A stretch of 64,000 nt of DNA from Alentia gelatinosa (lineage: Eukaryota; Annelida; Polychaeta; Phyllodocida; Polynoidae), in the NCBI GenBank assembly GCA_950022655.1, contig OX465589.1, positions 31,349,970-31,413,969 on the forward strand. Direction: 5' to 3'. A program made the translations under genes and the position numbers. Of this stretch, positions 1-10,526 are shown one piece after another. Within the stretch, counting starts at the first letter, position 1, and every line of letters begins with the position of its first letter. The notes beneath the pieces were generated by a model. It had not been told where the DNA came from. It made no database searches and was given only the letters and a program-made list of their open reading frames with translations.

Positions 1-2
1 AG

Positions 3-2203
3 GATATCCTATGGAATCCAGCGGCTGGAGAAGCTTTTTCGGGACTAAAGAGAAAGTTTGAAGAGACTCCGGTCCTCCATTATCCATTGCCTCAAGGTCA
101 GTTCATTCTTGATACTGATGCGAGCAATGATAGTATTGGAGCGGCACTGTCACAGATACAGTACGGAGTAGAGGTTCCCATCGCCTTTGCCAGCAATAGT
201 CTGAGTAAGGCACAGCGGAATTACTGTACCACGAAGAGAGAACTCCTTGCAGTGGTAGTATATGTAAGGAAATATCGACACTTCTTCGGAGGTGGAGATT
301 TTACCCTACAGACTGATCATTCCTCATTGAAATGGCTCTTCAACTTTAAAGATGCCGAAGGAATGATTGGAAGATGGTTGGTGGCTCTGTCCAAGTTTGG
401 ACTAAAAAACTGCCAGAAAGAGCACAGACCCGGTAAGTCACACATCAACGCAGATAGTCTCTCTCGGAGACCATTACATAAGTGTGGACGACCCGACTGT
501 GTAGACTGTGGGGAACGTGATGCTATCTTGGCTGCGTTGCACCAGATGGGCAATCCTGATTCCGTGTTCTACCAATGGACACTAGAACAGATCCGAGAAG
601 CTCAACAGAGTGATCCGGAGATGTCCCGGTTGATTAAACTGCTAAAGAATGGCCTCCATAGACCACGGGGAAAAGAACTCTCGATTGAAAACCGGGAGTT
701 TCAGACACTCTGTAGTCAGTGGACGGAGTTAACTGTGAGGGATAACGTGTTATATAGGATGAGAACCACGGTATGTCTAGTAAGGAGACACTTACAGTTG
801 GTTGTACCCCTATCACTGCGTCCTGGGCTTTTGACTCTGTGCCATGAGCATAGAAGTTCGGCACATTTCGGGAAAAAGAGGACTGCCGCTAAAATAAAGC
901 GACACTACTACTGGCCTGGAATGAGCGCTGACATAGAGCGATGGATTCTAGAATGCTCAATCTGTTGTAGGGTTAAGCCCGGCGAAGGCATAGGGAAGAT
1001 GCCCTTACAACAAGAGTTATTTGGAATCCGGTTTGCCCGTATAGCTCTCGATATCGACGGCAACACATGTATGATGGTGGTGATGGAGTACTACACAAAG
1101 TATGTACAGATCTATCCCATGAAAGATCACAAAGCTGCTAATTGCGCGGAGGCACTTGTGAAGAATTGGGTGCTGCCTTTCCGAGCTCCGAGTATTTTAC
1201 ATTCCGACCAAGGAAGAGAATTTGAATCTCAGATCTGGCAGGAAATGTGTAGAATATTGGAAATCAAAAAGACACGCACCAACCCGTACTGTCCTCAGTC
1301 TGATGGAATGGTGGAGCGGTTCAACAGAACGTTGATACAGTGCTTATGCACTCTAGTCAATGAGAGCCGCAGTAACTGGGATGAGTTAGCACCATTTATA
1401 GCACACGCTTATAATGGGACTATACATTCTAGTACGGGATGTTCACCTAATCTGCTTGTCTTCGGAGAAGAGATTGTGATGCCCGCAGACATTGTCTATG
1501 GGGTGCCCTGAGTATCTCCTGAGATACCCTGCCCTATAGGTTTCATGAAAAAACTTCGGGAACGCTTTGTAGAGGCTTACTACCGAGCAAGGCAAGGCCT
1601 AGAGAAAGCCTCGGAGTGGCAAAGGTCTGGACATGATGTCGGACTAAAGCCGAGAAAGTTCCAGGTTGGAGACCGGGTGATACGATATCACACACCATTA
1701 GTGAACGTAAAACTCGTCCCAAACTGGGATGGTCCGTTTGTTATAGTTAAAGTGCTGTCAGAAATGACAGTAGTCATCGAAGACAAATGGACACGGAAGC
1801 GCTATAAGTCGCATGTTGCTCGACTGAGAGCATGGCACTGTACGCGTGATAGAGCTGGCTCTGATAACCAGAGTCTCAGCCCCGGCAGGTACCGCTTTCA
1901 GCGAAGCCGGCTCGCAGGGCAGGGAAGTCCCAAGTCAAAGCCGGTAGGAATTGCAAGGGCCCTCCACCAACAAGGCGGAAGCCGGGTCGTCCGCTTAAGG
2001 TGAAGATACCCCCGTCTAACTTGAGAGAGGAAGACTGGGTGGATTTGAAACCCGAAGCGGAGGACTACAAAGGCTCCACCAATCGTTCTATGTATACTAA
2101 ACATGGGAGGTCGGTGAAAATGAAACAAGAATTGGAAAACAATTCTACCACCCGCCGCAGCGCCCGTATACGAGGGAAGGCTGCGGTTAACTACAAAGAG
2201 TAG
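3..2203 (+). pseudogene. pol: Copy A pol, 3' part: RNase H, integrase, C-terminal tail (broken)
   Basis: Frame starting at base 3 is open through RNase H (DTDAS motif near base 114; TDHSSLKWL near 320) and integrase. The integrase shows a zinc-binding H-x-H/C-x-x-C region (850-970), the second catalytic Asp in HSDQGREF (about 1200) and the catalytic Glu in SDGMVERFNRT (about 1300). Relative to copy B, 24 bases are missing in frame just after the first catalytic Asp (about 1053). An in-frame TGA at 1509-1511 interrupts it where copy B has a Gly codon; the frame resumes through a GPY/F-like SH3 module (FQVGDRV, about 1660-1830). A one-base deletion near 1870 shifts the tail, which ends with VNYKE and TAG at 2201-2203. 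In a functional element it would replicate and integrate cDNA. Nonfunctional here. Confidence 0.9.
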
Positions 2204-2600
2204 TGGTGCGGAGTTGTTGTCGAAATACACAACGAGAAATATAGCTAACCAAACCTGCGAGTCCTAGGGTTGGTTGATCGAACGCGATGATGGTAAAACT
2301 CGACGAAATATGAACTTATGGCGGCAGCCCCTACGTTGCTCGAAGAGATTCCCCGTAGAGGGCCCTCCAGAGGCTGCATTATTTGCTTTAACGTTCAATT
2401 CTGTCAGTTTAATCTCTCGTAATCATCAATCTGTACCTTCCTGTGGCACGTAAGGATGGTTAGATAGAATTAGAAACCCCCATGGGCACAGACTCGGCTT
2501 GGCGCAGTGAAGCGTGGCTGATGTCCGCACCCGCTGGGAGAGTGTGAAGGAACGAATCAAATGGCGCGTAACGGCGTCTTTGATCACTTCACGGTTGAGG
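2204..2600 (+). other. Spacer between pol and the internal promoter block of copy A
   Basis: About 400 bases without a convincing reading frame. It is alignable by eye with the same interval in copy B (31557-31960), including a conserved stretch near the pol stop (GTGGTGCGGA). It is therefore part of the element, probably untranslated RNA in the full-length transcript. No other feature is seen. Confidence 0.5.
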
Positions 2601-2609
2601 GGCGTGGAG

Positions 2610-2700
2610 TCGCTCGGATGTTGAACGTCTCAACACCTCTCATTGGTTGAGGACATGACCTCTTTTAATTGGGGTCAACTGGCCTTATATAAGGCTTTGT
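2610..2700 (+). promoter_or_regulatory. Internal Pol II promoter-like block upstream of ORF3 (copy A)
   Basis: A TATA box (TATATAAG, 2686-2693) lies within the palindrome GGCCTTATATAAGGC. Two inverted CCAAT boxes (ATTGG) precede it: CTCTCATTGG near 2640 and TTAATTGGGG near 2668. Copy B keeps the same three boxes at the same spacing (TATA 32040-32047). The block lies between pol and ORF3, more than 4.8 kb from the LTR promoter, which itself has TATATAAG at 7658-7665. I infer that it drives a separate ORF3 transcript, as the internal promoter of foamy viruses does for their 3' genes. No transcription data are available here. Confidence 0.5.
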
Positions 2701-2719
2701 TTTCGCAGACCAGATCACT

Positions 2720-5700
2720 CCGGCCAAGTGGCGTCTTCGAGACACCCCTGGAGTGTAGTTCTGCCTCAGCCTGGCTGAGCAGAGCGTGGAAGGGACGGGC
2801 CTCCCCTCAGGGGAGGCACCCACATCGCAGGACTCGGCCCCGGCTGAGACCCCAGCGAGTACAGGCTCAGGAGACAGCGCGTCTGTCGGCCTGGGCAGCG
2901 GCGATTCCCTCGGGGATTGCCGCAGCGTTGACTCGGGTGCTCTGGACTCCGGTCCTGACGACACGCAGTCAGCGCAGTGCGGAGTGTCTAGCCCAGCGCC
3001 TTCGGGTGCCGAGGATGGACCCGGTCTGCCTAAGACATCAGCTCCGGCTGAAAGCTCTGGGCGGACTGCTTCCGGGAAAGGAGGGAAAGTTGATCCAAAG
3101 TAAAGAGCTCTGGGTACGGGCAGAAGTCAGTCTCGATTACTTCTACCAAACCCAAGGCTTCCCGGTTGCCTAAGCCGGTGTTTACACCTACGAAGGCGCC
3201 GGGAAAGAAAGGAGATGTTCCGCGAGTGGAATTGACTCCCGTTGGCCGTGGCGGCGGGAAGTTGATCCGCAAACCGGATCCTCCTGCTCCCGGGGGTAGT
3301 CCATCGAGTCAGTGGGACCAATGGACCCGGGAGTTAAACTGTATCCCCGACCCAGACATGCGCTATGGCCATGAAAGGGTTAGTGGATCGTTGGGTCGCT
3401 AGCCAGGGCCAGGAAAGTGTTGCACCCGTGGCGTCCCCCTCAAGGGTAGATGCCCAGGCGGACACTGCTCCAGCCCCTGCTACCACCCAGACACCGCCCG
3501 CCGTGGCTGCGACTGCTATGGAGGTTGACTCAGCCCCTAGTAAGTCTACCACGGAGACAGTGGAGCCGGCTACTTCCTCAGAAGGAGCAGAGGGCGCTGT
3601 AGGGCGGACAAAGGAGAAGGTGAAGCCGGCTGAAGGGCCGGTCAGAACCTCCTCCACGGAGAAGTCGGAGGCTGAAAAGCCTCTGACTAGCTCTCAGACC
3701 CGCCGGGGTTGGCGCAAGACCAGGCGCGGCCAGGGAGGCCAAAGCCAAAGCTGTGGCAGCCAAAGCGGCCCGTGATGAACGTTCCCACTCCGGAAAGTCC
3801 TCTGTAAAAGGAGGAAAGGGTAAGGGAGTGGCGAAGTCCAGCAAAGGGACAACCACGGCTAAAGGCAAAGGATCTTCGATCCTAAACCTAGCGGCAGTGA
3901 AGAGGCGAAGGGAGTCAGGTCTCCGGGCTCGGAAAAACCCGCGTCTAAGTCAACTAGACCTCCCAAGAAATTGTCACCACATGAATCAGACACTGAGTCT
4001 GAATCCTCTGTGGTGGATAACTGCGGTCGAGAAGGAGACTGGGGCGAGATCATGGATCATGGGTCTTGCCCGGGATCCTCACTCAGACAGCAGTGATGAC
4101 GCCAGTGAATTCGTTCCCGGTGTCAAGCGTGCCCAGAAGCGCAAGGTAGCCTGCAAGCTGCCTAGCTGTCTGGTTGGGCGCAAGGCTAAGTGTCTGGAGG
4201 ACCTCCGCGTCGGAGACCGCCATTGGATACCGGAACCGGTAGATGATGATGGCGTGTCAGACGACGAGGAGTGGTTACAAGACCAAAGCTCCGCTAACGT
4301 GTGGTATGTAGCCCGCGTGCACGGAGTGAAGTCGTCTTCGTACCAGAAGTACACGATCCTCCAGAAACAAAAGATTGACTTTGCCTTTCGGCAGTTTACT
4401 GCTAATGGGCATTGTGTCTTCCAGGGCTGCCAAGGTGAAGATGTGAAAACGTCTCCTACCTATGCAAATGGAAGGTTGTATGCGCGGCATCTCATAGAGA
4501 TGCATTTGACCGAGTACCCGTGGTTCTGCTGTCACGGTTTGAGGTGCTCGGGAGACTCAGGGTCGTCCCGCCGGTCTTGGATGATTCGTCATATGTTAGA
4601 CGAACATGGAATCGGAGCGGTCCGCGGTAGGGAGAGAACCATGCGGCTTTTCAATAAGTTCGAAGGTTTGGCTTCCGAAGCGCGGATCAAAGGTGGAGAG
4701 CCTGCGCGCAAAGCAACGGACGGCAAGTATGCCATGTCCTGGAAGCGGAATCGTGACTTCGGTTCGAATCTGCATATAGGCTTGGTAGACTGGGATCGCA
4801 TGACCGCCATGCGAAAAACCGCCCGTGGGAGCAGCCATAGACTGAGTGTAGAGTGTAGACTCCGCGGGTCGTCGTCCGGCTGCGAAGAAGACCAAGAGCT
4901 CGTCTAAGTCAAGTGACTCGAACGACGACTCGAGGTCGAGCCGGTCAGGGCGAAGCCAAACGCCGGGCTCTGTAACTTTGGGGGATGTTCTACGTTCCTC
5001 AAAGACGGACCCAGCTAAGGAAAAGCCTGGCCGGAACGGTCGAGTGCGCCTAAAGGGGAGAAATCCTTTGAAGGTTCCGCAAAGGCAGCGGTCTCGTCTG
5101 ACGCTCCGGCGTCGACAAGCACTGCTGGTGCTCACCCGAAAGAAAAAGAAGAGGTCCCCAAGCCTGACGAGGAAAGAGGCGCGGTAGGTGGCGTGGAAGA
5201 GGAGTCCCCTTCTCTGCCCCCACCTCAACGCCCTGCTCCTAAGGTAGCGACTCAGCCTAAAGCTTCCCACGAGGGAGAAGTAAGGCCTGGACGCCATGGG
5301 GAACAGATAGATGTGTACTCCGGCGACCAAAAGCTGACACTGGCTACTGTAGCTAAGACAGATTGGCGCCCGTATCATATGCAAACCTACTTGAAGCGAG
5401 TAGATGATCTGTCAATCATCAACGCTAACAAGTTTAGGGTAGCACAGATGCGGGTAGCGGAGTACGAGTGCGTCATCGCTCAACAGCGCATGTCTAGCTT
5501 GTTGCAAGTGCCATTGGAAAACATGGCTGCAAAGTATCTTGACTTCGTGGATACCCCAAACCTGACAATGCAGCAAGCTGGCGCATTGTTGGATTGGGGT
5601 CCGGAGAGGGATTACGCCCTAGATGGACAGTCACCCCGGGCTTCGGCTATGGAGACTGCTCCATGCAACCGTTCTCAGAGTACCCCTGGTGGAAGTTCCT

Positions 5701-6077
5701 CGGAATCTCCACAGGTTTATCTGAGGCAGCCGCCGTCAGTGACCCGCACTACGACGAGACCCGCTTACGTGCCACCACGTCAGCAGCAGGTCCCGTTCGG
5801 TGTGGAGCTCGAGAATATTGGTAGAGTGTTCGCCCCGTTGCCGTTTACTTCAGCGGTAATGTGGGATTCTCCCGGTATTACTGACGACATCAGCACGGCT
5901 GACTTGAATGCGGTGATGGCCAGGTTCCGGGTCACAGACCCTCTGAGTCCACCACCAAACGTTGGTCAGCAAGCTGCCGAGACGGGGCCTGCTACCCTGT
6001 CTGCTACAGACGCCCCACCAGCTGAAGACCCCGCCGTTGAACAACCCAGTTGTTCCGGCGAGAGGCCAGCTGGTTGA
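2720..6077 (+). pseudogene. Copy A ORF3: accessory protein with Cys/His zinc-finger-like module (broken, unknown function)
   Basis: Not a protein I recognise. Order seen across frames: Ser/Gly/Asp-rich start (2790-3100, GSGDSASVGLGSGDS); a conserved block with PRVELTPVG and KPDPPAPGG (3215-3300) and an MAMKGLVDRW segment (about 3365-3400); Ala/Pro/Thr-rich linker; Lys/Arg-rich stretch (3690-3880); a module at about 4370-4610 with two C-x4-C or C-x5-C pairs each followed by H-x4-H, resembling two C2H2 fingers; an Arg/Ser/Asp-rich stretch (4900-4960); and a helical C-terminal segment (5310-5560) followed by a Pro/Ser/Thr-rich tail to TGA 6075-6077. Several frameshifts break it. Compared with copy B it lacks about 160 bases at 5535. 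The start codon is undetermined: no ATG occurs in the first coding frame near the expected transcript start. The basic and acidic segments plus the fingers suggest a nuclear, nucleic-acid-binding role (inference). Confidence 0.6.
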
Positions 6078-7501
6078 AGGATCTGTAACGAGGCAGCTTT
6101 GGTCCATCTTACGTTGAATCTAGGATCCCAATAGGGTTTCCCGGTATCAATGTAAGATGGAAAAGGGCAGGACGTTTCCTGCCGCTAAGGATGGCGAGAC
6201 ACTTTCAGCCATGTATGGAACCTTCAGTGGTTCCGGGTTGTTTGTGCCTCCCTGTCCGGCCGGCTCCTCAGGTATTAACCCCCGTGGTTCTTATCTGGGG
6301 ATCACCCACACCTGAATTCAGTTTTGAGTGGAGAGGGTGACAGTCCTTGGTCTCTCATAGAAGTGTTATTTGACCAGCAGCCCCTGTGGTCGCTGGGAGG
6401 GGTAGTACAGAGGGATCAAGATAGATAAAGCGATCTCAGGTTGGGCCGCGGAGAACCACCCTAGGGTGAATCTTTGCTGCACAACTTGAGTTTCAGAGGG
6501 CTGAAGGGTCTCTCGATGGTAGCCCCGTTGTAGGGCCCCATTGCGATACACTCCGGCCTGTGGGCACTTTCTGCGACTGGACGTATGTCTAGTTCCGCGG
6601 AGAGTGCAGAGATTGTGTAGGGACTAGGACCCAGCTTCGGCAAGTGGTCTCTGTTCCCTATGGAGTGATTGACGCTGGACTCGCTTGGTCTTTTTGCCGG
6701 TGAGGGAAGTGTCGATCACTAGACGGGTAGGGGTTGGGGCCTTCACTGGTACCTGCAACTCCTATCCGGGAGAAGAGTTTAGCGTGCCATGCTAAAAAGG
6801 ACGCTGATACCAGCCTTTACGGAGATGGGAACTCCTACACGGAGAAGAAAATAACATTCTATCTTTTTCTTTCTCCCTTATATACACCATGCTTCTCTTC
6901 ACAACATCAGAAGAATTACCCGCAGGACGGGCCATTCTGATGTTAACAAGGTCGGGGGGCGGGGGTGGGGGGGGGGGGGGCGGTTCGCGGAATTGCTCCC
7001 CCTAACTACGCTGGAGCTGTACCAGGAAGACAGTTGGAAGCCTGGCGCCCGGAAGCAGGGGGCTGGATTGAGTAGGTCTCCACGCTGAAGGGTCTGCCGG
7101 GCTCAACACTTACTACAGTGTCCCTGGCTTACAACTCCGGAATGGTGGGAGGCGGGGTGCTCGCTGGTCTGGGCTGACCCCTTGTAGGTCTGGACTGGTG
7201 AGTCTTCTCCGCCCGATACTCAAGGAAGCCAGGGAGAAGCCAACGACATCGGCAAGACGGGTGATATTGTTACGTTTTTACTATTTATTATGGTGGTGGC
7301 GAGGATACTCCATTTTCTAAATACTTTATCACCCTTATGTCTTCATTTCCCATCTCAAACATTTTACATACTGGTATCAGTGAAACATTCTTTGTGAACG
7401 ATGAAAGGTTAGACACATTCCCAGTACTGCTCGACTTAAGTTATAAACTTTTTCGGGAAGTCCCTTTTGCAACAGAATGGTTGCCGGTCCCCCCTCGTAA
7501 A
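6078..7501 (+). other. Long 3' untranslated region of copy A with conserved hairpin and G tract
   Basis: About 1.4 kb without a supported reading frame, matched throughout by copy B 34739-36125. It contains a hairpin at 6905-6942 whose outer 8-bp stem (CATCAGAA/TTCTGATG) and inner CCCG/CGGG pairing are kept in copy B. A long G tract follows at 6954-6980, and T-rich sequence with AT-rich stretches at 7260-7460. Role unknown; RNA export, packaging or polyadenylation control are possibilities (inference). Confidence 0.5.
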
Positions 7502-7516
7502 AGCTGGGAGGGGTAA
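7502..7516 (+). promoter_or_regulatory. Polypurine tract of copy A
   Basis: AGCTGGGAGGGGTAA directly abuts the 3' LTR start TGTAGGGG, the position expected for plus-strand primer formation. Copy B has the same tract before 36141. Confidence 0.75.
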
Positions 7517-8069
7517 TGTAGGGGTCAGGGTAGTCGTGCAGTGTCTGTTTTACTTTACACTAGGTGGCGCGAAGACCAATCCCTGCTGTGTGGTAAAGTC
7601 GGCGGACCCGCGGTATGCAAATACTACGGGCTCGCCCGCATTACGTAACTCAACCACTATATAAGGTTGAGTCCACAGCAGGTTGACAGGGACTTCTCAC
7701 TGTTCCTCCGCATAGAGTGAATGCCTGGAGCCTCACGTGTTGGTTAGGTTGTGTTGATACACCTTTCAAAGTAGAAGAGACCAGATCTCTTCCCGCGCTA
7801 GTTGGTGCCCCGTAGCACCAACGATTGTACTTACAGTTACTACCGTAATAAAAGATCGGAAACTGAAATAGTCCGGAGTCTGGTTTTCTGTTCTTGGATA
7901 AGCGGTGGTTGGTAGACTCTGCGTCCTCTACCCTTTCCAGTGGGTAAAACCGAACCCACCTGTATTGGCATGGTAAGTACAGGGTAGCGACTAGTCTCGG
8001 AACCTCTGGTCGACTGACGATCGCGGAAAGTGGTCATACACTTTAAATGACTAGAGGAAAACCGCTACA
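7517..8069 (+). repeat. 3' LTR of copy A (553 bp)
   Basis: Starts TGTAGGGG and ends GCTACA, the TG...CA form. It carries a TATA box (TATATAAG, 7658-7665), a hairpin GTTGGTGC-CCCGTA-GCACCAAC (7801-7822) and a poly(A) signal AATAAA (7847-7852). Aligns over its length with the 5' LTR of copy B (25335-25885). Confidence 0.9.
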
Positions 8070-8579
8070 CTACAATATGTATATTATCATCAATAAGATA
8101 TTATTATAAACTATATTAATATCTTCTTTATTGGCCTTCATAAAATTCAAATAAATTGTATTCGCCCAATTCTGTCTCATACTTTTGTGTTGCGGGTAAG
8201 GGGTAATGATCGCTAGGGATCTCAACTCGGATCGTTTTAGCTGAGATCCGCTGTGGCCTACTGAGACTACGTCTGAAAAAAACTTGCATCTCACAAACGG
8301 TCACCCAATCTCTCACAGATCTCAGCGGATCTCAACTTGCGATCATCACGACTGAAATATTCCCCGGACACTCACGTTGGGGATCTGGACGCCATCTGGT
8401 GGGCTCGCGGGTATCGCAGAGAAAAGCCTCCGGATGCCTCCTCTCTCTCCGGGGCTCACTCCAGGACTCTCACTCCAGGGCTCTCACTCTGGGGCTCTTT
8501 CTCGGGGACTCTCTCCGGGAACTGCTGTAATACAGGAAAGAAGCATACTCTTTAGTTCACCAATTCGACCTTCAGCCGT
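8070..8579. other. AT-rich flank and short G/C-rich minisatellite
   Basis: No gene seen. 8070-8200 is AT-rich. 8437-8524 is a degenerate array of about 14-16-bp units (ACTCTCACTCCAGGGCT type). Short open frames here are not supported by any motif. Confidence 0.4.
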
Positions 8580-8687
8580 ATATTTATTATCCACCTAATA
8601 CAAAGTGTCCATGGAAAACACATAGGCAACGCGTATGGACATACCCGGCGCATACAGCTATGTTGTATACATGCTCCGGGTGGCGTA

Positions 8688-8852
8688 TACAGAAAAATAG
8701 TGCGTATACGGAAAAATAGTGCATAACTAAAATGAACTGATATCGACATGTCTCTTGCAGATAAGGTGGATAATAAATACAATATAGACTGGTTTCAGAT
8801 AAAAGCGTCTGTATGCTCCTTTGAGTTGACTCTACGCAATATACTCGCATAC
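8688..8852 (+). repeat. Palindromic MITE, left part (copy 1, interrupted)
   Basis: Matches 9527-9697 almost base for base, including ATAGTGCATAACTAAAATGA and the arm with GACTGGTTTCAGATAAAAGC. Here the element stops after ATACTCGCATAC and the 669-bp duplicated block begins, so the right half is missing. Its position either side of that block indicates that the MITE arm was duplicated when the block was inserted. Confidence 0.7.
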
Positions 8853-9521
8853 ACCGAGGTGAGAGTTCTTTTACTTCCCACACCACATAGACATGGTATG
8901 AGAAGGATTAGCCTTTGATATAGCAGTAAATCTACCACTGCTGGGGGGTGAAGGAGAAAAGTGGCTGCAGTAGGATCTGAATCAACAAAGTCCCATGCTC
9001 CTTACCACTGAGCTATCTCCCTACCCACGCCGGTCGCTTTAGTTATGCTTGCGTGCAAGCATATCCGGTCTGCACCACGAGGAGGCGAGACGACCAAGAG
9101 GGTGAACAGATTGGTAATTTCTGTCCACCCCAGCAGACCTCGTAGCAGTGGACCCTGCGTTACGACGCAGTTTCTGACGCACTCCAACAAGGTTCCAACA
9201 GAATGGCCGTGTCGCAGGCGTTCCAACAAGATCGATCATGATCGATTTATCATAGAGGCGAAACCATGTCGGGGTGTGTTGGGTGAATTCCCTGCTATGT
9301 GTAACCCATCTCTCGTATTTAAGAGAGAAAATATAAAATAAATTAGGTTTTTGAAACAGATGTAGCTTTAAAACTGTTTATAACTTAAATATTGGTACAG
9401 AATAATTATAGAACATATATGACTTTATGATTGTCCAGGTAATTACTCTGTCAGTTTGCCCGCAATTACTTACCTCCACCTGCAGCATGGGGCAGTAATT
9501 TTCAGCAATCTGATCCCGTAA
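8853..9521 (-). repeat. 669-bp duplication (derived copy) carrying a truncated SINE
   Basis: Same length as 11287-11955 and, as far as I can compare by eye, base-identical. It contains the tRNA-like head of the 400-bp SINE on the minus strand (A box near 9010-9021) and the SINE's right-hand target duplication CTCGTAGCAGTGG (9139-9151), but not the SINE's 3' end or left duplication. The other copy has both duplications, so this is the derived copy. Confidence 0.85.
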
Positions 9522-9526
9522 AAAAG

Positions 9527-9774
9527 TGGCGCATACGGGAAAATAGTGCGTATGGAAAAATAGTGCATAACTAAAATGAACTGATATCGACATGTCTCTT
9601 GCAGATAAGGTGGATAATAAATACAATATAGACTGGTTTCAGATAAAAGCGTCTGTATGCTCCTTTGAGTTGACTCTACGCAATATACTCGCATACGCTC
9701 GGATATTACTACGCGTCAACTCATCGCAGCATACGGCCGCTTGTATCTGAAACCAGTCAATATTGTGTATTTAT
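9527..9774. mobile_element. Palindromic MITE (complete copy)
   Basis: Inverted arms 9613-9697 and about 9700-9774 pair imperfectly: ATAAATACAATATAGACTGG on the left is mirrored by the right end before TTATGCACTA. There is no coding capacity. It resembles other foldback MITEs in the window that share a GTAGTAATAC-type centre (22188-22347). Confidence 0.65.
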
Positions 9775-10526
9775 GCACTAATGCTGGCAGGGATCTAGCA
9801 TTATACGATGTTATCTTGCCAGTAGTTTGAATTAGAGAAGACTATACTATCTATCATCAGGCAAAGAGCATTCATAAAAATAGTTAATAATATATATATA
9901 TATAAATAAGGCAATAAGGGCCAACCATCTACAATCCTGTGTAATATACCAGTTCAATGCCTACTCGAATATAATCAGGGATGTCAGTTGGGGTCATATT
10001 TTTCATGTGGAATTTACTGCCTCAAAGATACTGAGGAAACATGGAAAATACACCGTTTTGGCCATGGAATGGGGGCTAAGGGTGTGGGCGGAGGTTTGAA
10101 TCACTGTTTAGTGGTGCGTATGAAACTCAACATCTACTATCTTTGTTTTACACAAGAAGGAAAGAGCTTTATAAACTGGAAATGAAAACAAGGATTTCAT
10201 GGTAAAAGTAGTAAACTGTCAATATTAGGCCAGTAAAAACACAACTTGTTTCCTATCACCGCGCGCATCAGCAAATACGTTTTTAAAAGATTCTTTTTTT
10301 TTCATAAGATGAACCTTGATAAAAAATTATGAAAGGTATGTGTATTTGGTGTCAAATTTAAGGTAAGTTCAGAGACTGACATCGCACGGTGGTCGTGAAG
10401 GCAACCTTTGAAGGCAGCCGACAAACGCTAATTTTTTAACGTTTTATGAACTGGCTGTCTAACTCTATATTTGTGCTTATATCAATATACCTTATTCACT
10501 ATTTTAGGAGGTGTGATATTGAAATA
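9775..10526. other. No gene recognised
   Basis: AT-rich sequence with a short TA repeat near 9889-9905. The open frame at 9988-10185 has no recognisable domain, no homologous copy in the window and ordinary non-coding composition. Confidence 0.4.

Larger units (their letters stand above)
1..8069 (+). mobile_element. Ty3/gypsy LTR retrotransposon, family 1 copy A (5' part outside window)
   Basis: The window opens inside pol, just before RNase H. The order that follows is RNase H, integrase, pol C-terminal tail, non-coding spacer with a TATA block, accessory ORF3, long 3' UTR, polypurine tract and 3' LTR. The same order and boundaries occur in copy B at 25335-36619, so the unusual 3' half belongs to the family and is not a nested insertion private to one copy. 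The domain order with RNase H before integrase is that of Ty3/gypsy. By eye the two copies are roughly 85-90% alike. Pol and ORF3 are both broken, so this copy is not autonomous. The right end is given by the LTR terminus CTACA; the right target duplication cannot be checked because the left end is missing. Confidence 0.9.

Noticed and set aside
2643..3173. Frame starting just upstream of the internal TATA box as the ORF3 start
   Set aside because: Its first codons overlap the promoter-like block, and its later part is out of frame with the conserved ORF3 segments.
4596..5384. 262-codon open frame on the minus strand across copy A ORF3
   Set aside because: It is antisense to the better supported ORF3, has no recognisable domain, and the corresponding minus frame in copy B is not preserved over the same span.
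8955..9040. Genuine tRNA gene on the minus strand
   Set aside because: A and B boxes are present but the B box is degenerate and no cloverleaf closes; the sequence is a SINE head repeated at 11390 and 43338.
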